From Acidobacteriota bacterium (GTDB lineage: Bacteria; Acidobacteriota; UBA6911; RPQK01; JADFOI01), in assembly GCA_022545645.1 (NCBI GenBank), contig JACZQQ010000007.1, forward strand, positions 1 through 29,379: DNA of 29,379 nucleotides, written 5' to 3'. Positions 8,061-15,092 of this stretch are shown piece after piece (the stretch's first letter is position 1; every line of letters starts with the position of its first letter). A program made the translations under genes and the position numbers. The notes beneath the pieces were generated by a model. It was given only the letters and a program-made list of their open reading frames with translations. It did not search any database and was not told the DNA's origin.

Positions 8061-9716
8061 CTACAGATAGGTCCAACCGCGCACGGTCTGGCCGGGGATC
8101 CTCAATGGAAGCCGCTGATCCGCTCCCGTATCCTTGTTGAGGGAAGCCACCGTCTTCTCGGCGGTGCTAACAACCTCTTCCTCATCCCAGATCTGGCACT
8201 CTCGATTCCGCATCAAGATCTTACCGGCCACAATAACCGTACTCACCATGTCACTCTCGCCAGACCATACCAGGTTAGAAACGATACGCCGAGCATCGGA
8301 ATCAGGGCGCAGGTAAGGGCGACGGGTGTCAATAAGGATGCAATCACCGTCCTTGCCCACCTCCAGTGACCCGGTGCGATCCTCCATGAACAGCGCCCAG
8401 GCTCCACCCCGGGTAGCCATCTCCATGACCCGTTCGGAATACACGGGCAGACCCTGGGGCCGTCTCACTCCAAGGCGCTGATCCCGGATCCGCTGGGCAT
8501 AGACGACATAGCGCATCACTCGCCACAAACCGGAGGGAGTCACCATCGAGTCGGTACCCAAGCCGGGTAGGATCCCCACATCCAGATACTTGTCCACCGG
8601 AAGTCCTGTCCCGTCTGAGATTCTCAGAGTAGGCACCATACACACTTTCATCCCACGATCCTTCCACAGCTGGTATTCCTGGTCCTGGAGCAGATGCCCC
8701 TTGTCTCCTAACACGGTATCATCGAGTACCCCCAGGTCATCCAGATACTCAATCACTCCGCCCTTCCAGCCGATCTCCTCCATGACCATATGGCCGGTAT
8801 TGCCCGCCAGCTCCATTTCGAACCCGGCACCCATGGCTTCAGCCCCACGCTTGAGTTTGACGATGTCCTCTCCCGACGCGATGTAGGCAACCGCTACCGG
8901 GCTGGGCACCACGTTAATGCGTGAAGAGTTCCAGCGGTCGCGTAATCGCTTCACTTCCTGGAGTCCGACTTCGGGATCCTCTCGCGCCTCCTCGGGGACA
9001 ACGTCGGGGTGATTGACGGTGCCGCGTGCCACGAAAGCTCGCATCCCCGACTCATCGATGGCACGTAACGAACCGTCGATGGATTCCTTGTTGAGATTGG
9101 TGAAGTGCTGGTCATGAGTGGCGATGGTGCCCCCCTTAAGCAGGGCCAGCAGGTGCAGACGCACCATGTCGTAGGTACGGCTCTCATCCCAATGGACACT
9201 GTCCAGGACCATGCCTCGTACCAGGGATCTCATGCGTGCCTTCATGTCCTGCCGGCTGGGGGGGCTGGACGAAGAGGGTGGATCATCACCCCGGCCTCGG
9301 CTGGCAACCTGAACCAGGTGATTGTGTGAATTGATCAAGCCGGGCATCACCACAAACTCTGAAGCGTCTATGGTCTCGCTGCCCTGGAAGGGACAATCCC
9401 GGTCCTGGCCCACGCCTACGATTTTCCCATCCTTGATGGCCAGATATCCGCTGGTGTAGACGTGCCGCTCATCGTTCATGGTGATGACATGGGCACCTCG
9501 AATCAAGATATCGACTGTGCCGCTGGCACCCTGGACATCCCTGTCCTGAGCAGAAGCGGCAGGAGCAGCCAGCAGTTTCGAGAACTGACCTGCTGCGGTG
9601 GCTGAGAACCCGAGGGTGCTCAGGCGACGGAGAAAGGCACGTCGGCCGATGTTCCCCTTCAGGTAATCCTGGACCGCACCTTGAACTTGAATGGAATCAC
9701 TTGCTTTGGTCTTCAT
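8061..9716 (-). CDS. Tat-exported amidohydrolase (ATZ/TRZ, cytosine-deaminase-like)
   Basis: This 551-residue protein has a twin-arginine leader: RRAFLRR from residue 25, then a hydrophobic stretch ending near AAPAASAQ. It should therefore be folded and exported, or membrane-tethered. The mature part has the amidohydrolase N-terminus DILIRGAHVITMNDE, the metal motif MPGLINSHNH (His131 and His133), an ATHDQH segment, GLGTDSMVTPSG with the metal Asp, and the C-terminal GSLEVGKDGDCILID. This resembles the chlorohydrolase/deaminase branch, acting on C-N or C-Cl bonds. The substrate is unknown. An AGGAGG Shine-Dalgarno lies 8-9 bases upstream of the ATG. It may be co-transcribed with the downstream catabolic cluster, but a 159-base gap with a repeat separates them. 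Confidence 0.88.
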   Translation of the reverse strand: MKTKASDSIQVQGAVQDYLKGNIGRRAFLRRLSTLGFSATAAGQFSKLLAAPAASAQDRDVQGASGTVDILIRGAHVITMNDERHVYTSGYLAIKDGKIVGVGQDRDCPFQGSETIDASEFVVMPGLINSHNHLVQVASRGRGDDPPSSSSPPSRQDMKARMRSLVRGMVLDSVHWDESRTYDMVRLHLLALLKGGTIATHDQHFTNLNKESIDGSLRAIDESGMRAFVARGTVNHPDVVPEEAREDPEVGLQEVKRLRDRWNSSRINVVPSPVAVAYIASGEDIVKLKRGAEAMGAGFEMELAGNTGHMVMEEIGWKGGVIEYLDDLGVLDDTVLGDKGHLLQDQEYQLWKDRGMKVCMVPTLRISDGTGLPVDKYLDVGILPGLGTDSMVTPSGLWRVMRYVVYAQRIRDQRLGVRRPQGLPVYSERVMEMATRGGAWALFMEDRTGSLEVGKDGDCILIDTRRPYLRPDSDARRIVSNLVWSGESDMVSTVIVAGKILMRNRECQIWDEEEVVSTAEKTVASLNKDTGADQRLPLRIPGQTVRGWTYL

Positions 9717-9824
9717 GGGCTTCCCTCCTAGGACTTCCTTCAGTAATGATCCTGAACTTACTCCCCGGACCTAACACAGTCAAGAGAACAACAGGCGTTG
9801 CTTGATTTTGATTAAGGCCTGTAG

Positions 9825-9844
9825 GGGCGCACAGCCGTGCGCCC
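9825..9844. repeat. short GC-rich hairpin GGGCGCAC-agcc-GTGCGCCC
   Basis: A perfect 8-bp stem with a 4-base loop lies in the 213-base gap upstream of the Tat amidohydrolase (minus strand). It sits only 21 bases from the 52-bp palindrome at 9866-9917. It has the look of a dispersed intergenic repeat, but only one copy is in the window. It could aid termination of the dehydrogenase transcript. Confidence 0.6.
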
Positions 9845-9865
9845 ACACCCCTGCTTCATCAACGG

Positions 9866-9917
9866 GTTAGAGGGAGTTTAGGGACAGGCTTAAGCCTGTC
9901 CCTAAACTCCCTCTAAC
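9866..9917. terminator. perfect 52-bp palindrome downstream of the dehydrogenase gene
   Basis: Bases 9866-9891 (GTTAGAGGGAGTTTAGGGAC...) are the exact reverse complement of 9892-9917, with no loop bases and the centre at CTTAAG. The palindrome starts 12 bases past the stop of the minus-strand dehydrogenase gene (9930), so a terminator or 3'-end-protecting hairpin is plausible. There is no T-tract after it. Its length and perfection exceed a usual intrinsic terminator and suggest a recent inverted duplication or a mobile palindromic unit. Confidence 0.65.
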
Positions 9918-9929
9918 AAGAAACCTGGG

Positions 9930-10823
9930 TCAGCCGACTTCCTTAGGTTCAGACAAAACGGCTTCAAAGAGTGCGGAATAATCGCCGTCGGCCCAGCCCT
10001 GCCTGAGAGCCTTTTCCAGCACCACCCGTATTCCCATCAAACTCGATGTGTCCAGCTCGAGCTGGGCCGCTGTTGCAAGAATCAAATCGACGTCCTTTAA
10101 GAGATGGCGGGCGGGAAAGTTCGGATTTTCATAATCCCTCTTCACCATGCGGGAAAGTTTCTTGTCAAAGGTGGGAGTATAGAGGGCGCTGCCGCGGAGA
10201 ATCTGCATGAAAGTCTCAACCGGGATCTCTTCCCTCTGAACCATGCCCAAGCTGAGGGCAAAACTTGCCGTCAGCGACGCAATCAGCTGATTGAGAGCAA
10301 GCTTGAGAGTTGCTGCCTTTCCCACCGGACCAATCAGAACAGGATGAGGGCCAAAACACTTCAACAGCTCTGACCAATCTTGGAACTGCTTCGAAGAGGC
10401 ACCCACCATGAGGATCAAGCTCCCCTCCCGAGCCTGAGGAATACTTCCCAACACAGGGGCCTCAAAATAATCACCCCCGGCGGCCTTGACCTCCTGCTCC
10501 ACCTGCCGGCTCTCGGAGGGCCCAATGGTTCCCATCTGAATCACCGTGCGTCCCGATAACTGGGAGCGCGTTTCCTCAGACAACAGCACCTCCCGGATTG
10601 CCCGTATATCGGCCAACATCAGGACCACACAGTCGGCATCGCGGATGGCCTCCAGAGGACTTTGGGCAATCCTTGCGCCGGAGGTTTTCAGGCTTTCAGA
10701 CTTTTCCTGGGTGCGATTGTAGGCCAGAACAGGATAGTCCTGGGCCAAAAGCCTTTTGGCCATGGGCAGACCCATGAGCCCCGTACCCAGGAAAGCAACG
10801 GGGGTCTTTGATCTTTTTGTCAT
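9930..10823 (-). CDS. 3-hydroxyisobutyrate dehydrogenase-family NAD(P)-dependent oxidoreductase
   Basis: This 297-residue beta-hydroxyacid dehydrogenase has the N-terminal Rossmann motif AFLGTGLMGLPMA (GxGxxG, residues 13-18). It also has the substrate-binding segment around GTIGPSESRQ and the catalytic GPVGKAATLKLALNQL, with Lys174 and Asn178. Length and order match 3-hydroxyisobutyrate, tartronate-semialdehyde, 2-hydroxymethylglutarate and GLYR-type succinic-semialdehyde reductases. The sequence does not decide between these. The gene is 45 bases downstream of the PilZ gene on the same strand and is closed by the long palindrome. A link to the catabolic cluster further downstream is possible but not shown. 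Confidence 0.88.
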   Translation of the reverse strand: MTKRSKTPVAFLGTGLMGLPMAKRLLAQDYPVLAYNRTQEKSESLKTSGARIAQSPLEAIRDADCVVLMLADIRAIREVLLSEETRSQLSGRTVIQMGTIGPSESRQVEQEVKAAGGDYFEAPVLGSIPQAREGSLILMVGASSKQFQDWSELLKCFGPHPVLIGPVGKAATLKLALNQLIASLTASFALSLGMVQREEIPVETFMQILRGSALYTPTFDKKLSRMVKRDYENPNFPARHLLKDVDLILATAAQLELDTSSLMGIRVVLEKALRQGWADGDYSALFEAVLSEPKEVG

Positions 10824-10836
10824 GCCCGGATCATGC
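10824..10836. repeat. possible degenerate copy of the TAGCCCGGA repeat
   Basis: The 13-mer GCCCGGATCATGC is identical to 22526-22538 in the best repeat copy. It abuts the start codon of the dehydrogenase gene, in its 5' untranslated side. Flanking bases do not match, so this may be chance or a decayed copy. Confidence 0.3.
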
Positions 10837-10868
10837 CAGAGCTTGGATGGACAAAAGGAGAATGCAGA

Positions 10869-11192
10869 TCACGAATCAGAGATTGCCTCAAACTTGACCG
10901 CAAGTCCCTGGCTGTCGTTTTCGGGCTCGTCCACCCGTACGACCGTACCCGTCGCCTCCAATGAGATTCTGAGCCTCCTGCGATCAGAGGTACAGCGCAA
11001 GTTGAGTCCTATCTTGTCACCCACCTCAGGGCAGACTGAGGGAGCATCCGCCCACAGATAAGCACCCTCTTCGCTGGCCTCTTTAGCCACCACCTCAATA
11101 ACTTTTAGCCCTTCCCCCTTCGTCTCAAAAGTCATGATTCCCGCGAAAGGTACGTCGAGCCGAGTTGCTGCGCGCTTCTCTTTTTCGTTCAT
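10869..11192 (-). CDS. PilZ-domain protein (cyclic-di-GMP receptor type)
   Basis: This 107-residue single-domain protein carries the two PilZ signatures: RxxxR at KRAATRLDVP near the N-terminus, and a (D/N)xSxxG-like motif at KEASEEGAYL, with Glu instead of Asp/Asn in the first position. The rest is a small beta-barrel, with GDKIGLNLRC and ATGTVVRVDE. It would bind cyclic-di-GMP and act through a partner that cannot be identified here. No flagellar, pilus or cellulose genes are near. The gene lies between the primase-helicase and the dehydrogenase, all on the minus strand, with an 80-base gap upstream. Confidence 0.8.
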   Translation of the reverse strand: MNEKEKRAATRLDVPFAGIMTFETKGEGLKVIEVVAKEASEEGAYLWADAPSVCPEVGDKIGLNLRCTSDRRRLRISLEATGTVVRVDEPENDSQGLAVKFEAISDS

Positions 11193-11272
11193 AATGATGC
11201 CTTAAGATCTTTACTATAGCGACTCAAGTCCACAAATGGAACCAGCCATCATGACCACTAAGAGTAAAGCTC

Positions 11273-13765
11273 CTACTCCGAGGCCACACCATTAGGATCT
11301 TGCAACAAACCAAATCGCCCTTTAAATTCAAGTGAAGCCCAGGAGCCCACAGGCCCATACCGGTTCTTGAGCGTTCCCACTTCGAAAGGTGTCGTGCTGG
11401 TGACGGGGCCTGCTTCTCCCACCTCAGCCTGGTAGTCTGCGGCGTAATTCAGCAATCCCAGGACCAGGTCCGCCTCTTGCTCAATCCCACCTTCTCTCAG
11501 GTGTTGGAGCTGGGGCCGGCGCATTTTGATGGCCCCCAGCACATGGGCATCCCAAAGGGGTTTGTTTCGAGGAATCCTACCGGCTCGCTGAACCGCCTGT
11601 CGACTGATTTGAGCCGTTGTGACGAGGGGACAGGACAAGTCAACCGCCAAAGTCTTCAGGAGATGCGCGACGGTGGAAATCTCAACATCCCTGCGGCCAC
11701 GCGTTCCCCTTGGGGGTGGAATGCGCTGCAGGTGATCCACAAGGATTGCCCCCATGGTGCGGTCCTCGGCTAAATTCCGGGCATAGGCCTCCAGCTCTGA
11801 AATCGTCCAGGTCGGCTGATAGAGAATCTGAAGACACCTTTCCCAACCGCAGAGGCGTTTCTCCGCAGCCTCCAAGGTTTCTGGATCAAGCGACCCATAT
11901 TCACCGGGCCGCTTCTCTTTCTCTTTGAGATAGTCCTCGACTTGATGAATGGTCCAACCCTTTCCATCTCTGGCCGTTAACAGACTGAGAAGGCGGTGAT
12001 AGATACGGACTTCCGGTTCCTCCACAGAATAGAAGAGGAAAAGTTTGTCCGTCCCCTCTTCACTGGCTTGGTCAAGCCACTGAAGCAGCAGACCCAGGAG
12101 CATCGAGGTTTTCCCGTGACCTGTCCGCCCTCCCAAAACGGCCAGCTCTCCCGGGTTGAAGCGTACTTCCAAACTGTCCACGGCCCTCCAACCTGAGGGT
12201 TGTACCAATGGGGCAACCCGGGTCTCCTGGTCCAGGCGACCCACAGAGAAAGTGGGTGGGACTGAAAGCGGAGCCGGAAGACCGGACACTTCTCCGTTGG
12301 AATAAGAGGTCAGTTGCAGTGTGGTGAGGGTTTCGGCCGAAAACCCGTTGGCCAGACCCTTGGGAAGCCCTCTTAGAAATCCTTTGGCCACACGGCGTCC
12401 CAGCTCTTCAGCCGCCCTGAAAAAGGGCTCCAATACCGGCAGGTTGTCGAAGACGATCTCGTCTCCCCCTCCTTCTGCTCGATTTCGGGAGGAGAGGCTG
12501 TGAAAAACGTCAAAGACCCCTGGCCAATCCCAACTCTGGTTTTCCGAATCTGCTTCCTGGATAATAATTTGAGCCTCGTACTTCTCCGGCTTTTCCAAAA
12601 GCTCTTGCAAAACTCGCAGTCCTTTCTCACCTCCTCCCTGCCTTCGGATAAAGTCGTTGACGGTCACCTCTTCCTTTGGCCTACTCGGATCTGCCATCAA
12701 GGTGGGATCGACGACATAAATGGGAAAGTTCGCTTTCTTCAATCGTTTTAGGGTGGTGACGGCCCTGTCCTTCTTACTGCCCTGGGTAGCCGGATCATAA
12801 TCCCAACAAAGAGTCAGCTTGCCCCCAAAGCGAAGGTGCTCCTGCATCGCCTCAATCTGCTGGCTGTTCAGATCTCCTCCTGCCGCCACGGGAAAGGGGT
12901 CTTCAAGACCCAAGGACTGGGTCAAAAGAACTTTGATCGGACCCTCCAGTAACAGCAAATCCGTTTTGTCCAACCGGGCGGCAGCGTCCAGATTAAAAGG
13001 AACACTTTTCCCGGTCAAAGCATCACCTTGTTCGAAAAGAGTACATCCCTCCAACCTGGCCTGTCCGGTGGATGTTTCCTTGGGCTGCCAGCCCCAGATA
13101 TTCACGCATCGACCTTGAACGTCTCTCCAGCACCCGATAACGCGACCGCTCCACTTCGGCTCAAATAAACCCCAGGAACGGACCTCCTCCAGATCCCGGC
13201 CCGTTTTTTTCAGGCAGTGCCAGACGTCTTCCGGGGCGGTGTACAGTCCAAGATCCAGCTCGGCGAGTTTGTCCTCGGGAAAACCCTGTCGGTTGACGAG
13301 ATAACCCCGGACGGTAGTACCGGCCTGCGACCGAAAAAACGACTGGGTATAGGTCATAAAGAGTCCCAGCAGGCTGGAGCGTCGTTCCAACCTCTCGTGC
13401 AGGATAAAGTCTTCTTCGGTCCAGTGGCCTTGCCAGGGATCCAGGACAGCGGGGTCCACTCCGGCCAGCTGGGCCAGTTCTCGGGCAGCTCCCATCCAGG
13501 ACAGCCCCCGGGTTTTCTGCAGGTACTGGATCGGGCCGCCTCCACCACACCCCAGAGAACAACTCCATTCCAGTCTCTGCGGATCGATCGAGAAGGCACC
13601 TGAATGGTCTTTGTGAATGGGGCAGGAAGCATGCCAAAACCGGCCGTAGGATCTTAGCGCTCGCAGATCTGCAAACAATCTCTCAACAGTGAGATAGGGG
13701 AAGATCTCCTGGTCTATGACCTCCCACGGTCTTTTCACGACTTCCCTATGGCCTTCGGATCTCAA
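11273..13765 (-). CDS. bifunctional primase-helicase (phage T7 gp4-like, DnaG-type primase plus DnaB-type helicase)
   Basis: This protein of 830 residues combines three modules. An N-terminal primase-type zinc finger has Cys48, His51, Cys69 and Cys73 (CPIH and CSLGC). A TOPRIM-like domain has LLLLEGPIKVLL and LCWDYDPA as acidic metal motifs. A C-terminal RecA/DnaB helicase has Walker A GGRTGHGKTS near residue 540, Walker B GAILVDHLQRI near 660, the sensor TTAQISRQ and EQEADLVLGL. Such fusions are typical of phages, plasmids and integrated elements. No integrase, capsid, terminase or replication-initiator gene is in the window, so it is an orphan here. The frame looks intact. It may be a relic of a mobile element or a host-adopted accessory replicative enzyme; binding of DNA and NTPs is expected. 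Confidence 0.88.
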   Translation of the reverse strand: MRSEGHREVVKRPWEVIDQEIFPYLTVERLFADLRALRSYGRFWHASCPIHKDHSGAFSIDPQRLEWSCSLGCGGGGPIQYLQKTRGLSWMGAARELAQLAGVDPAVLDPWQGHWTEEDFILHERLERRSSLLGLFMTYTQSFFRSQAGTTVRGYLVNRQGFPEDKLAELDLGLYTAPEDVWHCLKKTGRDLEEVRSWGLFEPKWSGRVIGCWRDVQGRCVNIWGWQPKETSTGQARLEGCTLFEQGDALTGKSVPFNLDAAARLDKTDLLLLEGPIKVLLTQSLGLEDPFPVAAGGDLNSQQIEAMQEHLRFGGKLTLCWDYDPATQGSKKDRAVTTLKRLKKANFPIYVVDPTLMADPSRPKEEVTVNDFIRRQGGGEKGLRVLQELLEKPEKYEAQIIIQEADSENQSWDWPGVFDVFHSLSSRNRAEGGGDEIVFDNLPVLEPFFRAAEELGRRVAKGFLRGLPKGLANGFSAETLTTLQLTSYSNGEVSGLPAPLSVPPTFSVGRLDQETRVAPLVQPSGWRAVDSLEVRFNPGELAVLGGRTGHGKTSMLLGLLLQWLDQASEEGTDKLFLFYSVEEPEVRIYHRLLSLLTARDGKGWTIHQVEDYLKEKEKRPGEYGSLDPETLEAAEKRLCGWERCLQILYQPTWTISELEAYARNLAEDRTMGAILVDHLQRIPPPRGTRGRRDVEISTVAHLLKTLAVDLSCPLVTTAQISRQAVQRAGRIPRNKPLWDAHVLGAIKMRRPQLQHLREGGIEQEADLVLGLLNYAADYQAEVGEAGPVTSTTPFEVGTLKNRYGPVGSWASLEFKGRFGLLQDPNGVASE

Positions 13766-13847
13766 AGCTACACACCTATCTGTGACTTGGAGGCAAACCT
13801 CCTCTTCTTTTACATTTTAGGAACGTCCCCCGACATAGTGCCTGTTA
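13766..13847. other. start of the 474-base divergent intergenic region
   Basis: Bases 13766-14239 separate the divergent primase-helicase and surE genes. They hold the long TAGCCCGGA-type repeat copy (13848-13901), a GC-rich stretch with GGGTGCCCCGGGCCCCC (about 13923-13939), a MITE-like element (13984-14216) and the surE ribosome-binding site. In 13766-13847 itself I see only presumptive primase promoter DNA, including the AT-rich CTTCTTTTACATTTTAG, and no confident -35/-10 pair. Confidence 0.6.
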
Positions 13848-13901
13848 AGCCCGGACAATGCATAAATTCTCGACTGCAGCAACGAAATCATCCGCCCTAA
13901 C
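13848..13901 (+). repeat. TAGCCCGGA-family dispersed repeat, long copy A
   Basis: This 54-base unit starts AGCCCGGACAATGCATAAAT and ends ACGAAATCATCCGCCCTAAC. It matches 22524-22577 at 47 of 54 positions without gaps. It lies between divergent genes and is not coding here. A shorter inverse copy at 28220-28257 shares the first half and the TGCAGC segment. Confidence 0.85.
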
Positions 13902-13983
13902 TGCGTAGCGCGAACCGCACGCGGGTGCCCCGGGCCCCCTAGTGCCTCGTTTCGTAGAATTGTCTTTATGGGGTGAGACACTT

Positions 13984-14216
13984 AGTACTCCCTTTCATAA
14001 ATATGGTAGCGTCTGCGAATGGGGTTGCGAGACGAGGTCGCGAAAAGAGGAGGAGGCAATGCAGGGACATCGGCGACGACGAGAGACAAAGAAATCGCCC
14101 GCAACCCCCATCCGCCCGAAGGGTTGGGGCGAGACGGGCCCATTTCTTTGTTGCTCCTCGATCTGGGCTCCGTCGCACTCCCAACAAACATTATCGTATT
14201 TATGAAAGTGAGTACT
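13984..14216. mobile_element. MITE-like element with terminal inverted repeats
   Basis: The left end AGTACTCcCTTTCATAAATA and the right end, read on the other strand, AGTACTCaCTTTCATAAATA differ at one of the first 20 bases. Weaker inverted similarity continues inward (GGGTTGCGAGACGAGG against GGGAGTGCGACGGAGC), so the whole 233-base element can fold back. It has no credible coding capacity: the several short frames inside it overlap each other on both strands. I cannot define a target-site duplication. The right end lies 23 bases before the surE start, so the element has replaced or supplied the surE upstream region. Confidence 0.75.
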
Positions 14217-14227
14217 GAATATAGCCC

Positions 14228-14236
14228 GGAGGTGAT
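14228..14236 (+). promoter_or_regulatory. strong ribosome-binding site of surE
   Basis: GGAGGTGAT matches the 16S anti-Shine-Dalgarno over nine bases and fixes the ATG at 14240, with 7 bases between GGAGG and the start. It overlaps a TAGCCCGGA sequence (14222-14230), the core of the dispersed repeat, so part of the site may derive from a repeat end. Confidence 0.8.
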
Positions 14237-14239
14237 CCC

Positions 14240-15061
14240 ATGAGAAAACTGCTCTTTGTTCTGGTCACACTACCTTTTTTTGTCTGCGCTCTCTCTCAGA
14301 ATCCGCCCCATATTCTCCTGACCAATGACGATGGCATAGACGCTCCGGGTCTGCTGGCCATGCACAAGGCCCTCAGTCAAGTGGGTCGGGTCACCGTAGC
14401 AGCTCCCGCCACCAATCAGAGTGCTGCCGGCCATGGTTTGACCACGGGGCGCAATCCCATTTTTGTGACAACCTGGACGGATGGCGGAGGTTCTGTTTGG
14501 CACAGTATCACCGCCCGACCAGCCACTTGCGTCAGTTTGGCACTGGAGAATCTACTGTCCGACAGGCCGGATATCGTGGTTTCGGGAAGCAACCATGGTG
14601 CAAACCTGGGCCTGGTGACTTACTACTCGGGCACGGTGGGGGCGGCCCGTGAGGCTGCCTTTAAGGGAATCCCTTCGATCGCCGTTTCCGTTCAGGACGG
14701 CTCCCCAATGGACTTCGAAGCGGCGGCAGAGTTCACCGCTCACCTGGTGGAAAAGTATTTGAAAGAGAAACTTCCCCCCCAGACCTTCATCAACGTCAAC
14801 TACCCGGCACTGCCTAAAGATCAAGTCAAAGGAGTTACAATCAGATCCCTGAGCTTGGCTCCCCCCCATAACGTCTATGTAAAAGGAACGATGCCCGACG
14901 GGCAAGACTATTTCTGGCCGGGCTACCGGCCATTGGTGAGTGGAGAACCCGACACCGACTTATCGACCCTCCTGGAGGGTTATATCACCATCACTCCGCT
15001 GCGATTGGACACAACGGAAGACGAGTTGATCCCCCTGCTCCAGGATTGGACTTTCCCTTAG
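14240..15061 (+). CDS. surE: 5'/3'-nucleotidase SurE-family phosphatase with a signal peptide
   Basis: This 273-residue SurE-fold metal-dependent phosphatase dephosphorylates nucleoside monophosphates in characterised members. Motifs are ILLTNDDGIDAPG (Asp30-Asp31, metal), ATNQSAAGHG (the metal/substrate Ser loop) and VVSGSNHGANLG (the metal Asn region, usually SGxNxGxN). The N-terminus MRKLLFVLVTLPFFVCALSQ is a clear Sec signal peptide placed directly before the first strand of the fold. This enzyme is therefore exported, unlike the usual cytosolic SurE. A periplasmic nucleotide-scavenging role is inferred. It ends two bases before a TAGCCCGGA repeat that separates it from the convergent metallo-hydrolase. 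Confidence 0.93.
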   Translation: MRKLLFVLVTLPFFVCALSQNPPHILLTNDDGIDAPGLLAMHKALSQVGRVTVAAPATNQSAAGHGLTTGRNPIFVTTWTDGGGSVWHSITARPATCVSLALENLLSDRPDIVVSGSNHGANLGLVTYYSGTVGAAREAAFKGIPSIAVSVQDGSPMDFEAAAEFTAHLVEKYLKEKLPPQTFINVNYPALPKDQVKGVTIRSLSLAPPHNVYVKGTMPDGQDYFWPGYRPLVSGEPDTDLSTLLEGYITITPLRLDTTEDELIPLLQDWTFP

Positions 15062-15063
15062 CC

Positions 15064-15083
15064 TAGCCCGGACTATGCATAAC
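15064..15083 (+). repeat. TAGCCCGGA-family repeat in a convergent gap
   Basis: TAGCCCGGACTATGCATAAC occupies most of the 31-base gap between the surE stop (15061) and the stop of the minus-strand metallo-hydrolase (15093). It matches the family core at every consensus position. Confidence 0.85.
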
Positions 15084-15092
15084 GAGCCGGGG

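Noticed and set aside
13942..14243. Five overlapping short open frames on both strands
   Set aside because: They lie inside the fold-back MITE-like element, overlap each other, and have no recognisable domain or ribosome-binding site.
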